Shown here piece by piece: positions 23,901 through 31,965 of a stretch of DNA of 64,000 nucleotides. This DNA is from Sclerodactyla briareus (lineage: Eukaryota; Echinodermata; Holothuroidea; Dendrochirotida; Sclerodactylidae). The position numbers were made by a program, and so were the translations under genes. Below the pieces are notes generated by a model that saw only the letters and a list, made by a program, of their open reading frames with translations, made no database searches and was not told where the DNA came from. Each line of letters starts with the position of its first letter. Within the stretch, counting starts at the first letter, position 1. The stretch is from assembly GCA_026419785.1 (NCBI GenBank), contig JAODTK010002632.1, positions 62,001-126,000 on the forward strand, read 5' to 3'.

Positions 23901-24732
23901 CATGGCCTCGAATGCAGCGGCCCATCGACTACAACAACTGCTACAGTACACCGGGTCCTAATTAAACCTACACATTACTACCCTTTGGCAGATCCCACAG
24001 TGCAGTTAGCAATTCCCACTGCTATTTATCGTCGTCTTGCGCTGCCTCCAGTTGAGTTTTGCGCTTTTTGCCAATGTAACAAGGCCATTTCCTGTCTGTA
24101 TACCCGCGCGCAGAATTGAACCCTGGCGCGAGTTCATAAAAACAGCCAAGGATTCAGCGGATGGGCCCCTTGGGAGAATTACCCCGAGCTCATGGTTCTG
24201 AGTGTGAACATGGCTAAAGAATGACTGTTTGGGGGGCCAAAGGCAATTGTTGACATACTGAATGAAATGGATCAATGGATGGGTCGATGGATAGATAGTG
24301 TAGTTATGAAAGGTACGTTTTGTCAGTGCTATGAATAGACCATTTTGGCCTAGAAGACCCTAGATTACCTTTTGACCTCAATGCCTGGAAAAACTTGTCT
24401 ATAGATTTGTCCCCTGGTAATACGCTGAACTAACTTTCTGATCATCCACCTTGAACCGTGGTAGTTTAAAGCTTTTTGCGTATTGTCACAAATTTGTTCA
24501 AATTGACTCCCAGATGATATCTGAGCTATTTCAATTTTTTTCAAACACTTAGAAAACTCCATCACTCTGTCATTAATATGTCCAAGTTTATCATGATCCT
24601 CAAAGGAATGTAGGATTAGGACGGCACATGGCTGGGGTGAGCTAACATTAGAGGGGCCTATCTGGTCAGCTACTCACCAACCCAACAGCTGAAACTTCCA
24701 TGCCTGTGTTTACCAAGAGAACTGTACTTCAT
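2882..24732 (-). CDS. Aldo-keto reductase, L-galactose dehydrogenase-like (multi-exon gene, 3' end missing)
   Basis: A split gene on the minus strand with five recognised coding exons, listed separately. Together they give about 195 residues of an aldo-keto reductase: a cytosolic NAD(P)H-dependent TIM-barrel oxidoreductase of the subgroup that includes plant L-galactose dehydrogenase and uncharacterised animal relatives. Seen directly: the start MKYSSLG, the glycine-rich ASPFGGGYA segment, the tetrad Asp and Tyr in YIDTAPWYG, the Lys in ATKVGR, and the His in VIQVHDIEF, followed by FIGITGYPIEEL and a LNDSSLLDH segment. Splice phases of consecutive exons fit (exon 1 leaves one base, exon 4 leaves two). 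About a third of the usual ~320-residue protein is not found and should lie left of position 2882, most likely outside the window. Exons 1, 3 and 5 carry small indels while exons 2 and 4 are clean. I favour assembly error, but a recent pseudogene is possible. The substrate cannot be told from sequence. Confidence 0.85.
2987..3330. other. AKR intron 4 sequence, nothing recognised
   Basis: Intron DNA next to exon 5. An 89-codon open frame on the minus strand at 2953-3222 overlaps the exon but is in another frame upstream of it and matches no family I know. Confidence 0.5.
3700..5560. other. GC- and CpG-rich block, function unknown
   Basis: This block is clearly GC-richer and CpG-richer than its AT-rich flanks. 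It holds the longest open frame in the window (192 codons, minus strand, 5076-5654) and several plus-strand frames (4234-4527, 4649-4900, 5319-5573). I recognise no domain in any of them. High GC lowers stop-codon frequency, so the frames may be chance. A diverged direct repeat (CTTACCCCAC-ATGGA-CTATGCACC) occurs near 3700 and 3960. Candidates are a LINE 5' region, a DIRS-type element, captured host DNA or a CpG island. Confidence 0.4.
5570..5970 (+). mobile_element. Helentron-like 3' end (third copy)
   Basis: The tail contains AACTCCAACAGCACTATAT, CTAATGACCTTTGACCTTC, ATGACTGTTTGGGGATACGG, a GACA/GATG/GACG-rich stretch and GCAGATTCCAATAGCTGGTTTGAGCTAAC. The left arm of the hairpin is truncated here. 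Confidence 0.55.
6283..6413 (-). CDS. AKR gene exon 4 (catalytic His)
   Basis: 131 clean bases after a pyrimidine-rich acceptor (CTCTTTTCCCCATTAAG, AG at 6415-6414) and before a strong donor (GTGAGT, GT at 6282-6281). The 43 codons read VHDIEFAPNPEKI, then ALPAVKKIQQSGRARFIG and ITGYPIEEL, plus two bases into the next codon. The His of VHDIEF is the fourth tetrad residue, and RFIGITGYP is the conserved strand that follows it in this AKR subgroup. It is separated from exon 3 by a ~10-kb intron that contains the CR1-like LINE. Confidence 0.92.
6414..7450. other. AKR intron 3, left part
   Basis: No gene recognised. A GC-richer patch at 6740-7010 has no clear coding signal. 7200-7450 is probably the 3' untranslated part of the LINE that follows. 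Confidence 0.4.
7460..8830 (-). pseudogene. LINE reverse transcriptase domain (broken)
   Basis: Fingers: DDWRRANV (near 8.57 kb). Motif A: IFLDFKKAL at about 8310-8338. Motif B: GFP-x-LGPLLFLAYIDDL at about 8110-8170. Motif C: FADDPSL at about 8062-8078. These are followed by WQMFFNVDKG, VSFKLNGQIIQEVISEKDLGV (8044-7800) and thumb pieces YSVQVWN, EERL, IRGDLI (7.70-7.46 kb). Order and spacing are normal for a CR1-like LINE. At least ten frameshifts are needed. Confidence 0.85.
9280..9990 (-). pseudogene. LINE endonuclease domain (broken)
   Basis: Seen on the minus strand: LVQERKPEVI and SWLN (near 9.9 kb), GGVGV-LLYVRS (near 9.8 kb), GDF-YPDISW at 9571-9603 (frame broken by one extra T), ILDLV (near 9.46 kb) and GASAHDYFSF at 9381-9410. 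The last is the usual SDH catalytic motif with Ala in place of Asp, so the copy would lack nuclease activity if the base calls are right. Confidence 0.78.
10170..10625 (-). pseudogene. LINE ORF1 SGNH hydrolase domain (broken)
   Basis: Three diagnostic blocks are visible. Block I, VGDSIVRYVDRVF, is at 10591-10618, with the nucleophile Ser after GD. Block III, VVVELGTNN, is at about 10438-10470, where many SGNH enzymes have GxND. Block V, DLFAKDGLHLNGAG, is at about 10182-10220, with the catalytic Asp and His. Frameshifts and a stop after block I split the domain. SGNH domains in LINE ORF1 proteins are known from CR1-type elements. Confidence 0.82.
10681..12300. other. 5' flank of the LINE and intron DNA
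   Basis: 10.68-11.1 kb is C-rich and may be the LINE 5' untranslated region. 11.1-12.3 kb shows no recognised gene or repeat. The open frames of 60-108 codons there have no family features. Confidence 0.4.
12301..13740 (+). mobile_element. Helentron-like element: left end plus core repeats
   Basis: The left end, TGTGCTGTAGCTCAAAC, is at 12300-12316. From about 12490 the sequence repeats the same ~150-bp subunits as 1-1700 (GGGCCC, CCGAACAACC, ACCATTACATGTAA, GAACATCAGC, TTGTAGGAG). The marker recurs at about 13076 and 13380, a spacing of ~304 bp (two subunits). The element stops at about 13740 after the tail GACCAAGTTTGGTCGA and lacks the microsatellite and hairpin. Confidence 0.65.
13740..15500. 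other. AT-rich intron DNA, nothing recognised
   Basis: Open frames on the minus strand (13743-14123, 15121-15492) show no recognisable domain. A small inverted pattern (GGTACC / GGTTACC) lies at 14228-14270. Confidence 0.4.
15500..16020 (+). mobile_element. Helentron-like 3' end (fourth copy)
   Basis: Two tail segments (TTTGACCTTCACAAGGTCAAAG and TGGCAGCCAAAAAGGCAATTG) are followed by GAGTGACTGGCCGATCAC and the hairpin CTCAACCAGCATAGCTGGTTTGAAGCTACA (15984-16013). The tetranucleotide run is almost absent. Confidence 0.6.
16518..16678 (-). CDS. AKR gene exon 3 (catalytic Lys)
   Basis: The acceptor is CATTTTAG (AG at 16680-16679) and the donor is CAG/GTCTGT (GT at 16517-16516). The encoded segments are AMKDIPREAYYL, ATKVGRYEP, CFDFSVEKIM and ALKRLGLDYVDVIQ, in order but in shifted frames. 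One base is lost before ATK, one is gained just after it, and one is lost before the ALKRLGLDYVD part. The Lys in ATKVGR is the third tetrad residue. The exon starts and ends in phase 0, which fits exons 2 and 4. Confidence 0.88.
17400..18230. other. GC-richer block in AKR intron 2 with open frames on both strands
   Basis: The minus strand has a 121-codon open frame (17555-17920). The plus strand has frames at 17405-17722, 17575-17856, 17862-18128 and 18026-18220, the last ending at a possible donor (CCAG/GTAGGT near 18188). No family is recognisable in any frame. It could be an exon of another gene, a decayed mobile element or chance in GC-rich DNA. Confidence 0.3.
18290..18830. repeat. Dispersed AT-rich repeat with CA run and terminal hairpin (copy 1)
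   Basis: It contains repeated CATAAATTATGCAAATTAGAC, GCTGAAAATCTAATCA, GTAATCTTGCTAACAAGC, a (CA)n run at ~18745-18765, and ends in CTCCTGAATTTCATTCAGGCG, a 7-bp stem with a 3-base loop. The same order of blocks is found at 25.6-26.28 kb. Confidence 0.75.
19054..19190 (-). CDS. AKR gene exon 2 (catalytic Asp and Tyr)
   Basis: 137 bases between an acceptor (TTGCCAG, AG at 19192-19191) and a donor (AAG/GTAGAA, GT at 19053-19052). Two bases complete a Gly codon and 45 codons follow with no indel: ASPFGGGYASV, then KSLQAALKRGINYIDTAPWYG and KSEEILGK. The Asp of YIDTAP and the Tyr of WYG are the first two members of the AKR tetrad. Relatives usually read WYGQGxSEE, so two residues (six bases) are missing after WYG. 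This may be a real difference or an error. Confidence 0.9.
19301..19400. repeat. Poly-C and poly-G runs
   Basis: A C run at about 19309-19324 and a G run at about 19382-19394 flank a short AT-rich stretch. Length calls in such runs are unreliable. Confidence 0.8.
19562..19885 (+). other. 107-codon open frame of unknown nature
   Basis: The N-terminal half (LRERLDQLKVDIF, LALRDRNSLSQLVDVF) has an amphipathic, helix-like composition; the second half does not. It follows a fragment resembling the left end of the Helentron-like family (GTGCTGTAACTCAAC at 19450). It might be a retroelement gag/ORF1 fragment. No domain is recognised. Confidence 0.25.
20035..20300. repeat. Degenerate GAGC-AACACTGCTC repeat cluster
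   Basis: Short units such as GGAGCGAACACTGC, GAGTGAGCACTGCTC, GAGCAAACACTGCTC and GGAGCAAACACTGCTC recur every 20-30 bases and are partly self-complementary (GAGC...GCTC). Confidence 0.65.
20960..21235 (+). mobile_element. Helentron-like tail fragment
   Basis: Shares AACAGCACTATATAGG, GGGACATTATGACACAGTTTC, ATAATGGCCTATATTGCCCC and AATTGTGTCCAAGTTTG with the tail at 5570-5800. It breaks off before the microsatellite and hairpin. Confidence 0.5.
22950..23160 (+). repeat. GT-run plus GACC-rich dispersed repeat
   Basis: A (GT)n-like run at 22973-23010 is followed by TGTTAACCTGATAACTCGACCCC, GCTCATACTGGTATGTGGG, GAGTACATGATCCC and TTATTGTTTTTCGGGGATCAGG. The same order occurs at 49.9-50.4 kb and, more distantly, in the 55.9-62.1 kb array. 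Confidence 0.65.
23302..23537 (+). pseudogene. hAT-family transposase C-terminal dimerisation domain
   Basis: The plus-strand frame reads FWKPDVQPDQYSALFALARD, then VLSVPASSALVERVFSHGG, a stop, and LSPRMLEYLMFSKCSA in the same frame. ARDxLxxPASSxxVERxFS is the hallmark of the hAT C-terminal region (Pfam Dimer_Tnp_hAT, ZBED-like branch). The catalytic core upstream is not recognisable, so this is a fragment. Confidence 0.85.
24180..24600 (+). mobile_element. Helentron-like tail fragment with short GGAT run
   Basis: ATGACTGTTTGGGGGGCCAAAGGCAATTGTTGAC is followed by an ATGGAT/GGATGGGTCGATGGATAG stretch and TTTTGACCTCAATGCC. A hairpin end of the same family occurs at 25031-25056. Confidence 0.5.
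24678..24732 (-). CDS. AKR gene exon 1 (start codon and first ~18 residues)
   Basis: The start ATG is at 24732-24730. The reading is MKYSSLG, then, after dropping one A from an AAA run, NTGMEVSAVGL, which is the first beta strand of AKR proteins (consensus like LGxTGxxVSxLGxG). The exon ends at a GTGAGT-type donor (GT at 24677-24676). The phase needs one more G before the donor to build the Gly codon with exon 2, so a GGG run has probably lost a base. I chose this ATG because it is the first in frame and gives the usual short N-terminus. Confidence 0.72.
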
Positions 24733-25014
24733 TTTCTTTTACTGCGTCGAGATCATGGAACCCTTTACATAGGTTTTTTTGGAGGACACTGCTGACAAGA
24801 ATAAATAAACAGAGACATTGATGAATGAAGAGTAGTTTCTCGTTTCCAGACAGACTTTTCCGTTTCCAACGTGTTGTAATTCATGGAAGAACCACTATTT
24901 TACAGTTCTGGAAGATTTATTTCCCTGAAGCATGGTCACTTCTGAGCTAGCAGGTGAGCTTATATACGGTGACAAACTCCCTGATCGCTGATCCCGGCTC
25001 ACTCCGAGACCCAA

Positions 25015-25065
25015 CCAACAGGAGGGAAACACAACCAGCATAGCGGTTTGAGCTACCAGAAAAGC
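25015..25065 (+). mobile_element. Helentron-like 3' hairpin end
   Basis: ACAACCAGCATAGCGGTTTGAGCTACC shows the family hairpin, with one loop/stem change. Confidence 0.5.
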
Positions 25066-25599
25066 CAAAAGGTTAGTGATTTCCTAGACTCATTTTCTGA
25101 CAAACCTATGTCCAGTCACACAATGTACCAGCTCAGTATAAGCAACATATGAGATGTCTGACAAACTCCCAATTTTCCCAAAAAATGTATGCTAGCATGA
25201 TCAAGCAAGTAGGGATCCTGTACTCTTGAAAAGTAAGCTACACACTAAATTCAACACTATCAGACCAAGCCTTCTTAACTTTATCAGAATTGACTATTCC
25301 AACTCATTATTCAGTGATATGACGAGATTTCTGTAAATCATTTGTAGAGGAGAAAAAACCATATACGGATGAATGAGTGACCTCTGGCCTTTGACAAGGA
25401 ATTAAACAAGGCGATCGCTGCCCCTGTTCGCCTGGTTGCGCGAATCATTTTTCATTCCATTAGTCACCATGCATGCACACATTACGAGCCATTCCATGTT
25501 CGCTTGAAGATTTTGGTATTATCTATTAACAGAACAGCCTACTAGCATGACCAATTTCAAATTCCAATGACCTGATTATTGACCATCTCTACTAAGTAG

Positions 25600-26285
25600 G
25601 AAACGTCTTTGAAAATGTGACTAAAATTATGCCTAAATTAGGCAAATTTTGAGCAATTTACCAAGTTTCCGAACATGCTGGCAAACATCAAAATTATGCT
25701 AATTATGCCAAATTAGACACGTTGAATATGACCCTCCAGTGATTTTGGATCCTGATAAAAAAATTGGAACTCAAGGTAAACATCTCACCAAGGTTACATA
25801 AATATCCAAACAACTTAAGATTCCGCATAGATTATGCAAATTAATGTACGTTAAATGACTTGAATGAGTTTCGTGAAACTCCCGACAAACTCTGGAATTT
25901 TGTATAAATTATGCAATTAGATGACTTAATTACCATATTTTACGCTGAAAATCTAATCATTCCATCTACTTTATATCCCGCATTCTATTTGCCAACCAGT
26001 CCACCATAGCACCTACTGTTCCATCTGTAATCTTGCTGACAAGCCTAAACCAATTACATAAAAATAGGGCTAATTACCTACTTAATTAGTGACTTTTGTG
26101 TCTCAATAATCATATTGTGGTTCACCAAACCCCAATGCTACCCTGAAAATTTTGTCGCAACTGCACCTACCTTTCGAAGATACTGCTCAAGAGAAGTGTG
26201 ACACACACACGCATACACATGCCATAGCGTCCACTAAGTCTCCTCCTTAATTTCATTCAGGCGTGATAAAAAGCATGGGTCAGCC
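25600..26285. repeat. Dispersed AT-rich repeat with CA run and terminal hairpin (copy 2)
   Basis: Same block order as 18.29-18.83 kb: AATTATGCAAATTA blocks, GCTGAAAATCTAATCAT, GTAATCTTGCTGACAAGCC, GAGAAGTGTGACACACACAC, and a tail TAAGTCTCCTCCTTAATTTCATTCAGGCG, in which the hairpin of copy 1 has one mismatch. Confidence 0.75.
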
Positions 26286-26975
26286 AAAGCAAGCTTGTCA
26301 TTACAATCAGGGTGGCTTGAAATGCCCGACACTGACCCCAATCGGCCAGCCCGTGCTCGTTAAAATAACCAGAGATCTTGGCCAGTACTTTGTTTCAATG
26401 GTCACATTGATCAAGTGACTTATCCTACTGGAAGTTGGAATTTACTTCATATCACATAACACCGTTTTTTTCACTCAGCTGAGTACATTTATGTGATCAA
26501 GGACAGATAGACTAAATCGATGTAATTTTCCTAAAGTCGTATTAAAAGAATGAAACATACTAGTTTCCATCTAACAAGGTAGGAGTAAGTAACTGGCTGC
26601 GCAACACCGAAAAACCCAAGCAGTTGGCACTAAAAATTCGGCCGAGACTGAACCGTTCGTATTATATTCCAAAACTCAATACCTAAAATCGCCGTTAAAG
26701 TGTCTATTCATATCTACATCAGGCCACACAAAATAACCATTTTCATGGAAAAAATGACCTATGATTGGAATGTAGCGTCTCATGTGCCATGAAAATGGGG
26801 TTCCCAGTAGGTTGACCAACCGCATGAAGGTCAAAATTCTCCTGTCCGAGCAAGTCCATAAAAACTGTCCCTCCCTCACACGCCGGGCAAACTGTAAGTA
26901 TTCAAGAACAATAACATTATTACTAGATTTCTTGCTGGAGAGCCCTGGTGCCAGTGCATGTCAGCCTGGTCCATA
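26286..26975. other. No recognised feature
   Basis: A 67-codon minus-strand frame at 26676-26879 has no recognisable domain. Confidence 0.4.
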
Positions 26976-27292
26976 ATTCAGCTTTATTGTCTGTGTCTTA
27001 GCAAGCTCATCTAGCAATCCTGGAGTCATATTCAGCTTTATTGTATGTTTCCTTAGCAAGCTCACCTTTTAAGCAATCCTGGAGTCTATTCACTTTATTG
27101 TATTGTCTAGCAAGCCTACCTATCAATCCCGATCATTTCAGCTTTATTGTATGTGTCTAGTAAGCTTACCTAGCAAGCCTGGAAGTTCATAGACAGCTTT
27201 ATTGTATGTGCCTAGCAAGCTTACCACGGTGCCCTGGAGTCATATTCAGCTTTATTGTATGTGTCCTTCCCAGCAAAGCTTACCTGGTCAGA
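26976..27292. repeat. Minisatellite, ~55-bp unit, about six copies
   Basis: The unit is TTCAGCTTTATTGTATGTGT, CTAGCAAGCTTACC, TAGCAATCCTGGAGTCATA. Copies begin near 26976, 27032, 27088, 27147, 27196 and 27244, and differ by small indels. Confidence 0.88.
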
Positions 27293-30200
27293 CTTGATGC
27301 TTCCTCCATCTTTCATCTATCTCCGGAGATTATATCATTCAAAAACCTTGTGATGGACGAGAGCTGCAGAACTTGGAGGACAAAATACTGATATCAACTT
27401 TTTTCACATAATTGCCCACTGAACCATACGTTGGCTCTCTCAAACAGGATGCCAAATTTTGTTAAGATGATCTCCCTTTAACTGTTTCAAGACTATGTCC
27501 CTTGTGGCAGTCAATAGGGCAACTAATTATGACTGGATGAATGAATTAGTTTGGCATTTCCGATAGTGGTTAAGTTTAAAAATAGCTGAACGATATTCTA
27601 TGGGCATTGGGGAATCTCGTCTATTCCCCCGAACTGTTCAGTGGTGAGCATGCCACTTACAACCACGAACTGGCTTATCTGAGCCGGTCCTAAACTAAGT
27701 AACTTGAACTGGACAGCTACGGTCAATCTGGGTCTGCAGCTAGTAGGGATTATTACTTTCCTTGCCTGGGGGCTGCTTCGTGCCTGCAGGCTGCAAGGCA
27801 GAAGTGGGGGCCCGACATTTCCTGTTTAGGACTTCCCTGGAGCTATTGTGGTTATTTTTGTCACTACAAGTCTGAGTGGTTCCCAAGATAAAGCACTTGC
27901 TCTCATGACGGCCTATTCACTGATCTGAGATACGACCGCAAAATGCAATACGTCTGATATCGAAATACCACCTACTTACGTCACTAGTGAAAACAAGAGC
28001 TGCCCCTGTACAAAGTCATGGAGGAGTTTTTCATTCATAGTTTATGGTACAGTACCATTTTTCTCTTCCATCGGACACCAAGAGGTTAAATAATTTCATT
28101 ATATTTTGTACCTATGCAAAAAAATTGCCGCACGCACGCTGAAAAAGAGGGAGTAATTCGAATGTGAACGCCACAGGACGAGCCCTCAGGTGTAACAAAT
28201 AACATTATCATTAGGCCACTGTGTGTAAACGCACTGAAGTATTAAAGGCGTCAAAAATGGATTAGCCAGTAGCCTCCGATTCTCTTAGCTGATTTTGCTG
28301 TTGTTTATGAGTACGCTATGGGACATAGTGGGCTCTTTTTGGGGGTTTTTATGAAATTTTGTATGCCATCATATTCATGAACTGTTTCTGTTATTCTGTG
28401 ATTGAGCTGTATTTGGGCATATTCAGAAGTTATTTCGAGGCCCGGTCAGAAAAAACAGCCTCATTTGAATCAGAAAGAAAATTATTTAGATTGCTGTGCA
28501 TTTACATAATAATAAGATTACAAAAAATTATGAAATAATAAATTTTAAACGAATTAAAGTCTACCGCAAATTCAGGAGGATAGTTAAATGCTCATAGCAC
28601 TTTCTGGTGTCCGTAACTATAGGGGAACACTCGAATACTGCAGAAGCTAGACTCTACGTTAGCAGTGTGTTTCTTTATCATATTTGTGACAGTGTTGTGA
28701 CTTTGTGTTGACTGTGAGTGAATTGTTATTATTGTAGATCTCCCCCCCCCACCCCCCCTACAGATTTAAGGACAGCCAAATTAAGGACATGGTGCTGAGA
28801 AACCATTTGACCATTTGAGTGCATTTCCTACATGTATTTTGCTATTTGGAATGTACAGGGAACCAGTATACATAGCACTGTAGCCATGCAAGAAACGTGC
28901 GCTGTGCTTGCAAGTTGTACATCATCCATTGCACTGGACGGCCCGTCCCTCACTGTCTGCCTGGAATGACGATTAGGCCAAGTAGTAAGGTGGTTCAACA
29001 ACTTGCAAAAGAAGATTAAGTGAATCTCGCCACTAGCCTAGAATCAGGAATTTGCGTAATCGTTGCAGAGCAGAATCATGGACATGAAACTCTGATTTCT
29101 TCTTGCCCTAACCCTAACCTAACTGGCTATCTCAAATAGTTTAGATGGGGAACCAGCTACTGTGAGAGGCCTGAGGAGTGTTTCTACCTCTCATTTTTTC
29201 AGAAGGATCTGCTGGTCAGTGGCCTGCTTCGGCTCCTATGCCCTTGACTCAGTTTGAATGATGCAAGATTGATATTTTTAATCACCATCGAACTACTGCT
29301 CTTCTACAAAATTTGATCATGACATAAGCGTTACGAGACAGGGGATCGAAATTTGGGGGTGCCCCACCATAGCGCCACCACTGATTTGATATTACTCTCG
29401 AAAACTTCACTCTCAATGGCGATTGGTTGAAATAACGATCATTAACAATTTGCTCACATATATAATATCCAGTTTATCCAAAGTTCTAGGTCCTCATTGG
29501 AGAAGATTGTAAAAACTGGCTTTGAATTATTTCTATAGCCACAAATAGCTTGATCTCATTGGTTTGACGTAACCTTGCGGCGTTTGTAGGATAGCCTAGG
29601 CCTATATATATATATTTTTTCTAAGGAAAAAACAGGCAATTTGAGCCCGGGCTAGTCACGTATCAGAAGAAATTTTACCGTAGCATACTTCCCATTGAAG
29701 TTGACGAAATCTGTCACCTCATGCATCCAACTTCTCCCTCCGATTAAACAGGCCTCTATAATTTCAAAACATAATTCAAGAACATTCCAAGCCACGCAAT
29801 GTTAAAATTCCATTAGTATGAAGTTGATACTCACAAGCTTAATTTGACCGTGATAATTGGGGAAAATCACCACCTGTTTTTTCCCAGCCTGTCTTGTTTT
29901 GAAACATACTTTTAGTAACTTTGTTAACTGTGCTTCCATCATCTCAAAATCATTCTTCCTGAAATAAAAACCCAGGATTCCTAGATGGGCCGTTCCCGGA
30001 ATCTGAATTTACTCACAATCATACGAAAATCAACACACTGAAAAATGATTTAATTTCCCGAAATTTCCTGAATGGGCAGTTGGGGCACTGCAGATTTCCT
30101 GAATTTCGGGTGGAGTGGGAACACTGCTTGTAAATACAAACAGTAGGTCTGATCAAGTGAGAGCTTTTATTGACTTCCGAGTCAAATTTTGGGTAAATAT

Positions 30201-31360
30201 TCAGTCATTCTCATCTGTCAAAGACCAATATGGGGAATAAGGAGGTCGAACCTTTCTTAAGACACTAATGGTTTTGGGTATTATTGATTGAGAACAAGCT
30301 CAGCGAAAACAGAAGGTGAAACAGGAAAGTTGGCCTGATCAGCAATAGCCTAAAAACAGCCTAGGCCTGAGTTGTGAACGCAGGCTTTAGTACAGGTACT
30401 AAAGATGCGGAGCAGATAGCCGCGTGGCCTAAATCTGCCACGAGACAGTCGGGATGCTGACTGACAGTTAACTGTAATAGAACATTTATCAGACAAGCAG
30501 GTGTACGTTTGTCTTCTATAGCATACTAGTTATTTCCCATTCAAGCGTTGCTATAACTGTATAATGATAGGTTAGTATTTTCCCCTGTGTTTTCCTTTCT
30601 CATTTTCCTGTGCCGACCTGGCCCCTAACCAGAAGTGTCATGCATTTTTTTTTTTGGGGGGGGGGGAGGGGGGTCAGCAGGTGATGACTATCTAAGCGGA
30701 GCGCAAACCATGGGTTGGTGCGCAAAATACATATGTTCGTTCAGATCGTAGGAAAGGAACTTACCATTCCCGTTAGCCTTATGGAAGGCAATGGCGACTA
30801 ATCCCGATAGATGTTTATTTTCAAGTTGAGATGTAGGGGGGGGAAATCCGCAACGTCACCCGAAGAAAGAACACTGAATAAGTATATTTCGATTCCGAAA
30901 AAGACTAATCATTTACATTTGACCAAATGTTATGCAACTTGACAAAATTGGGGGGGCGTGCCTACCCCGGCGCCCCGATGGGCATAGACGCCACTGCCCC
31001 TGACCGGACCCAGCTAAGTATTGCAGACAATTGAGTAGGCCTGTAACCGGAATGTAATGTGACACCAATGCCTTGCTGGCCCATAGTATAGAGAAAGGAA
31101 GAAGGGAAAGATAACGTCCCTTGCCAGGGTGGAACACCCCAATAGCTACAGCCCTGCCATATCGCGGGTAGTTGTTTTGCCATCAAGGATTTCACCGCAG
31201 CTGGCTGGGTTTACAGTACGTCAGTACGTGCCAGAGCTAGATACTACCAACTCCCCTTACCAAGCATTTAGAGGGAGGAAAAAAAAAAAAACCCCTCACA
31301 CGCCCCACTCATATTGTCATAATTGATCAGATGAGGAATATAATAAAGCACAGAATTACC
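27293..31360. other. Anonymous DNA, no gene recognised
   Basis: AT-rich with isolated poly-C/poly-G runs (28742-28760, 30652-30672). It contains no open frame with family features. A single CCCTAACCCTAACCTAAC-like string near 29105 is too short to call telomeric. Confidence 0.45.
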
Positions 31361-31364
31361 CATA

Positions 31365-31965
31365 GCAGTTTCATATTCATAATGGAAAAAAAGGTCCGAT
31401 ATTCCTAATTAATAGGAAAAAAAAGGTCCGTTATTCATAATAGGGAAAAGGGTGTGATATTCATAATAGGGAAAAAGGGTCGTTATTCATAATAGGAAAA
31501 AAAAAACAGGTCGTGATCTGCCAGGAAGCGCAGTGACAAAAAGGTGCCCGTTTTATGGTTTGCATTCTTGCCGGAACTCGCATAGGTAGAATCATCTGCT
31601 TGGGAAGTCTATCATGAAAGAGAAAAAACTGAATTAAGAATAACGGCGGACCTTTTTCGCGATTATGAATTAAGGCGGACCTCTGTGTATTATGAATAAC
31701 GAACCCTTTTTTCAATATTAAGAATAACGGGCCTCTCTGTGCTATGAATAACGGACCTCTTTGATATTATAAATAAGGTCCCCTTTTGCTTTTATGGATT
31801 ACGGACCCTTTTTGCTATTATCGAATATGGACCTTTGTGCTCTGTTCTGATAACAGACCCTTTTGTAAATTATGAAAAACGCGCCTTCTTAGTCATTATG
31901 AATATCGGCCTTATGAACAAAGACCCCTTATTTATTATGCATATCGGGACCCCTTTTACGAAATT
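31365..31965. repeat. Inverted pair of minisatellite arrays
   Basis: The left arm (about 31365-31510) repeats TTATTCATAATAGGGAAAAAGGGTCCG. The right arm (about 31655-31965) repeats the reverse complement form, CGGACCCTTTTTGCTATTATGAATAA. They face each other across a ~145-bp spacer, so a long hairpin could form. Confidence 0.8.

Larger units (their letters stand above)
21712..23930 (+). mobile_element. hAT transposon remnant (boundaries uncertain)
   Basis: A hAT dimerisation segment lies at 23302-23537. GCCTCG-rich patches at 21720-21850 and 23840-23930 flank it and may belong to the termini. The left patch begins CAGTGTTGGAGGC at 21713, a hAT-like end. I could not match an inverted end or an 8-bp target duplication, and a GT-rich dispersed repeat (22.9-23.15 kb) interrupts the interior. 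Confidence 0.4.

Noticed and set aside
29100-29125. CCCTAACCCTAACCTAAC-like string as interstitial telomere
   Set aside because: Only about two to three units; expected by chance and in AT-rich DNA.
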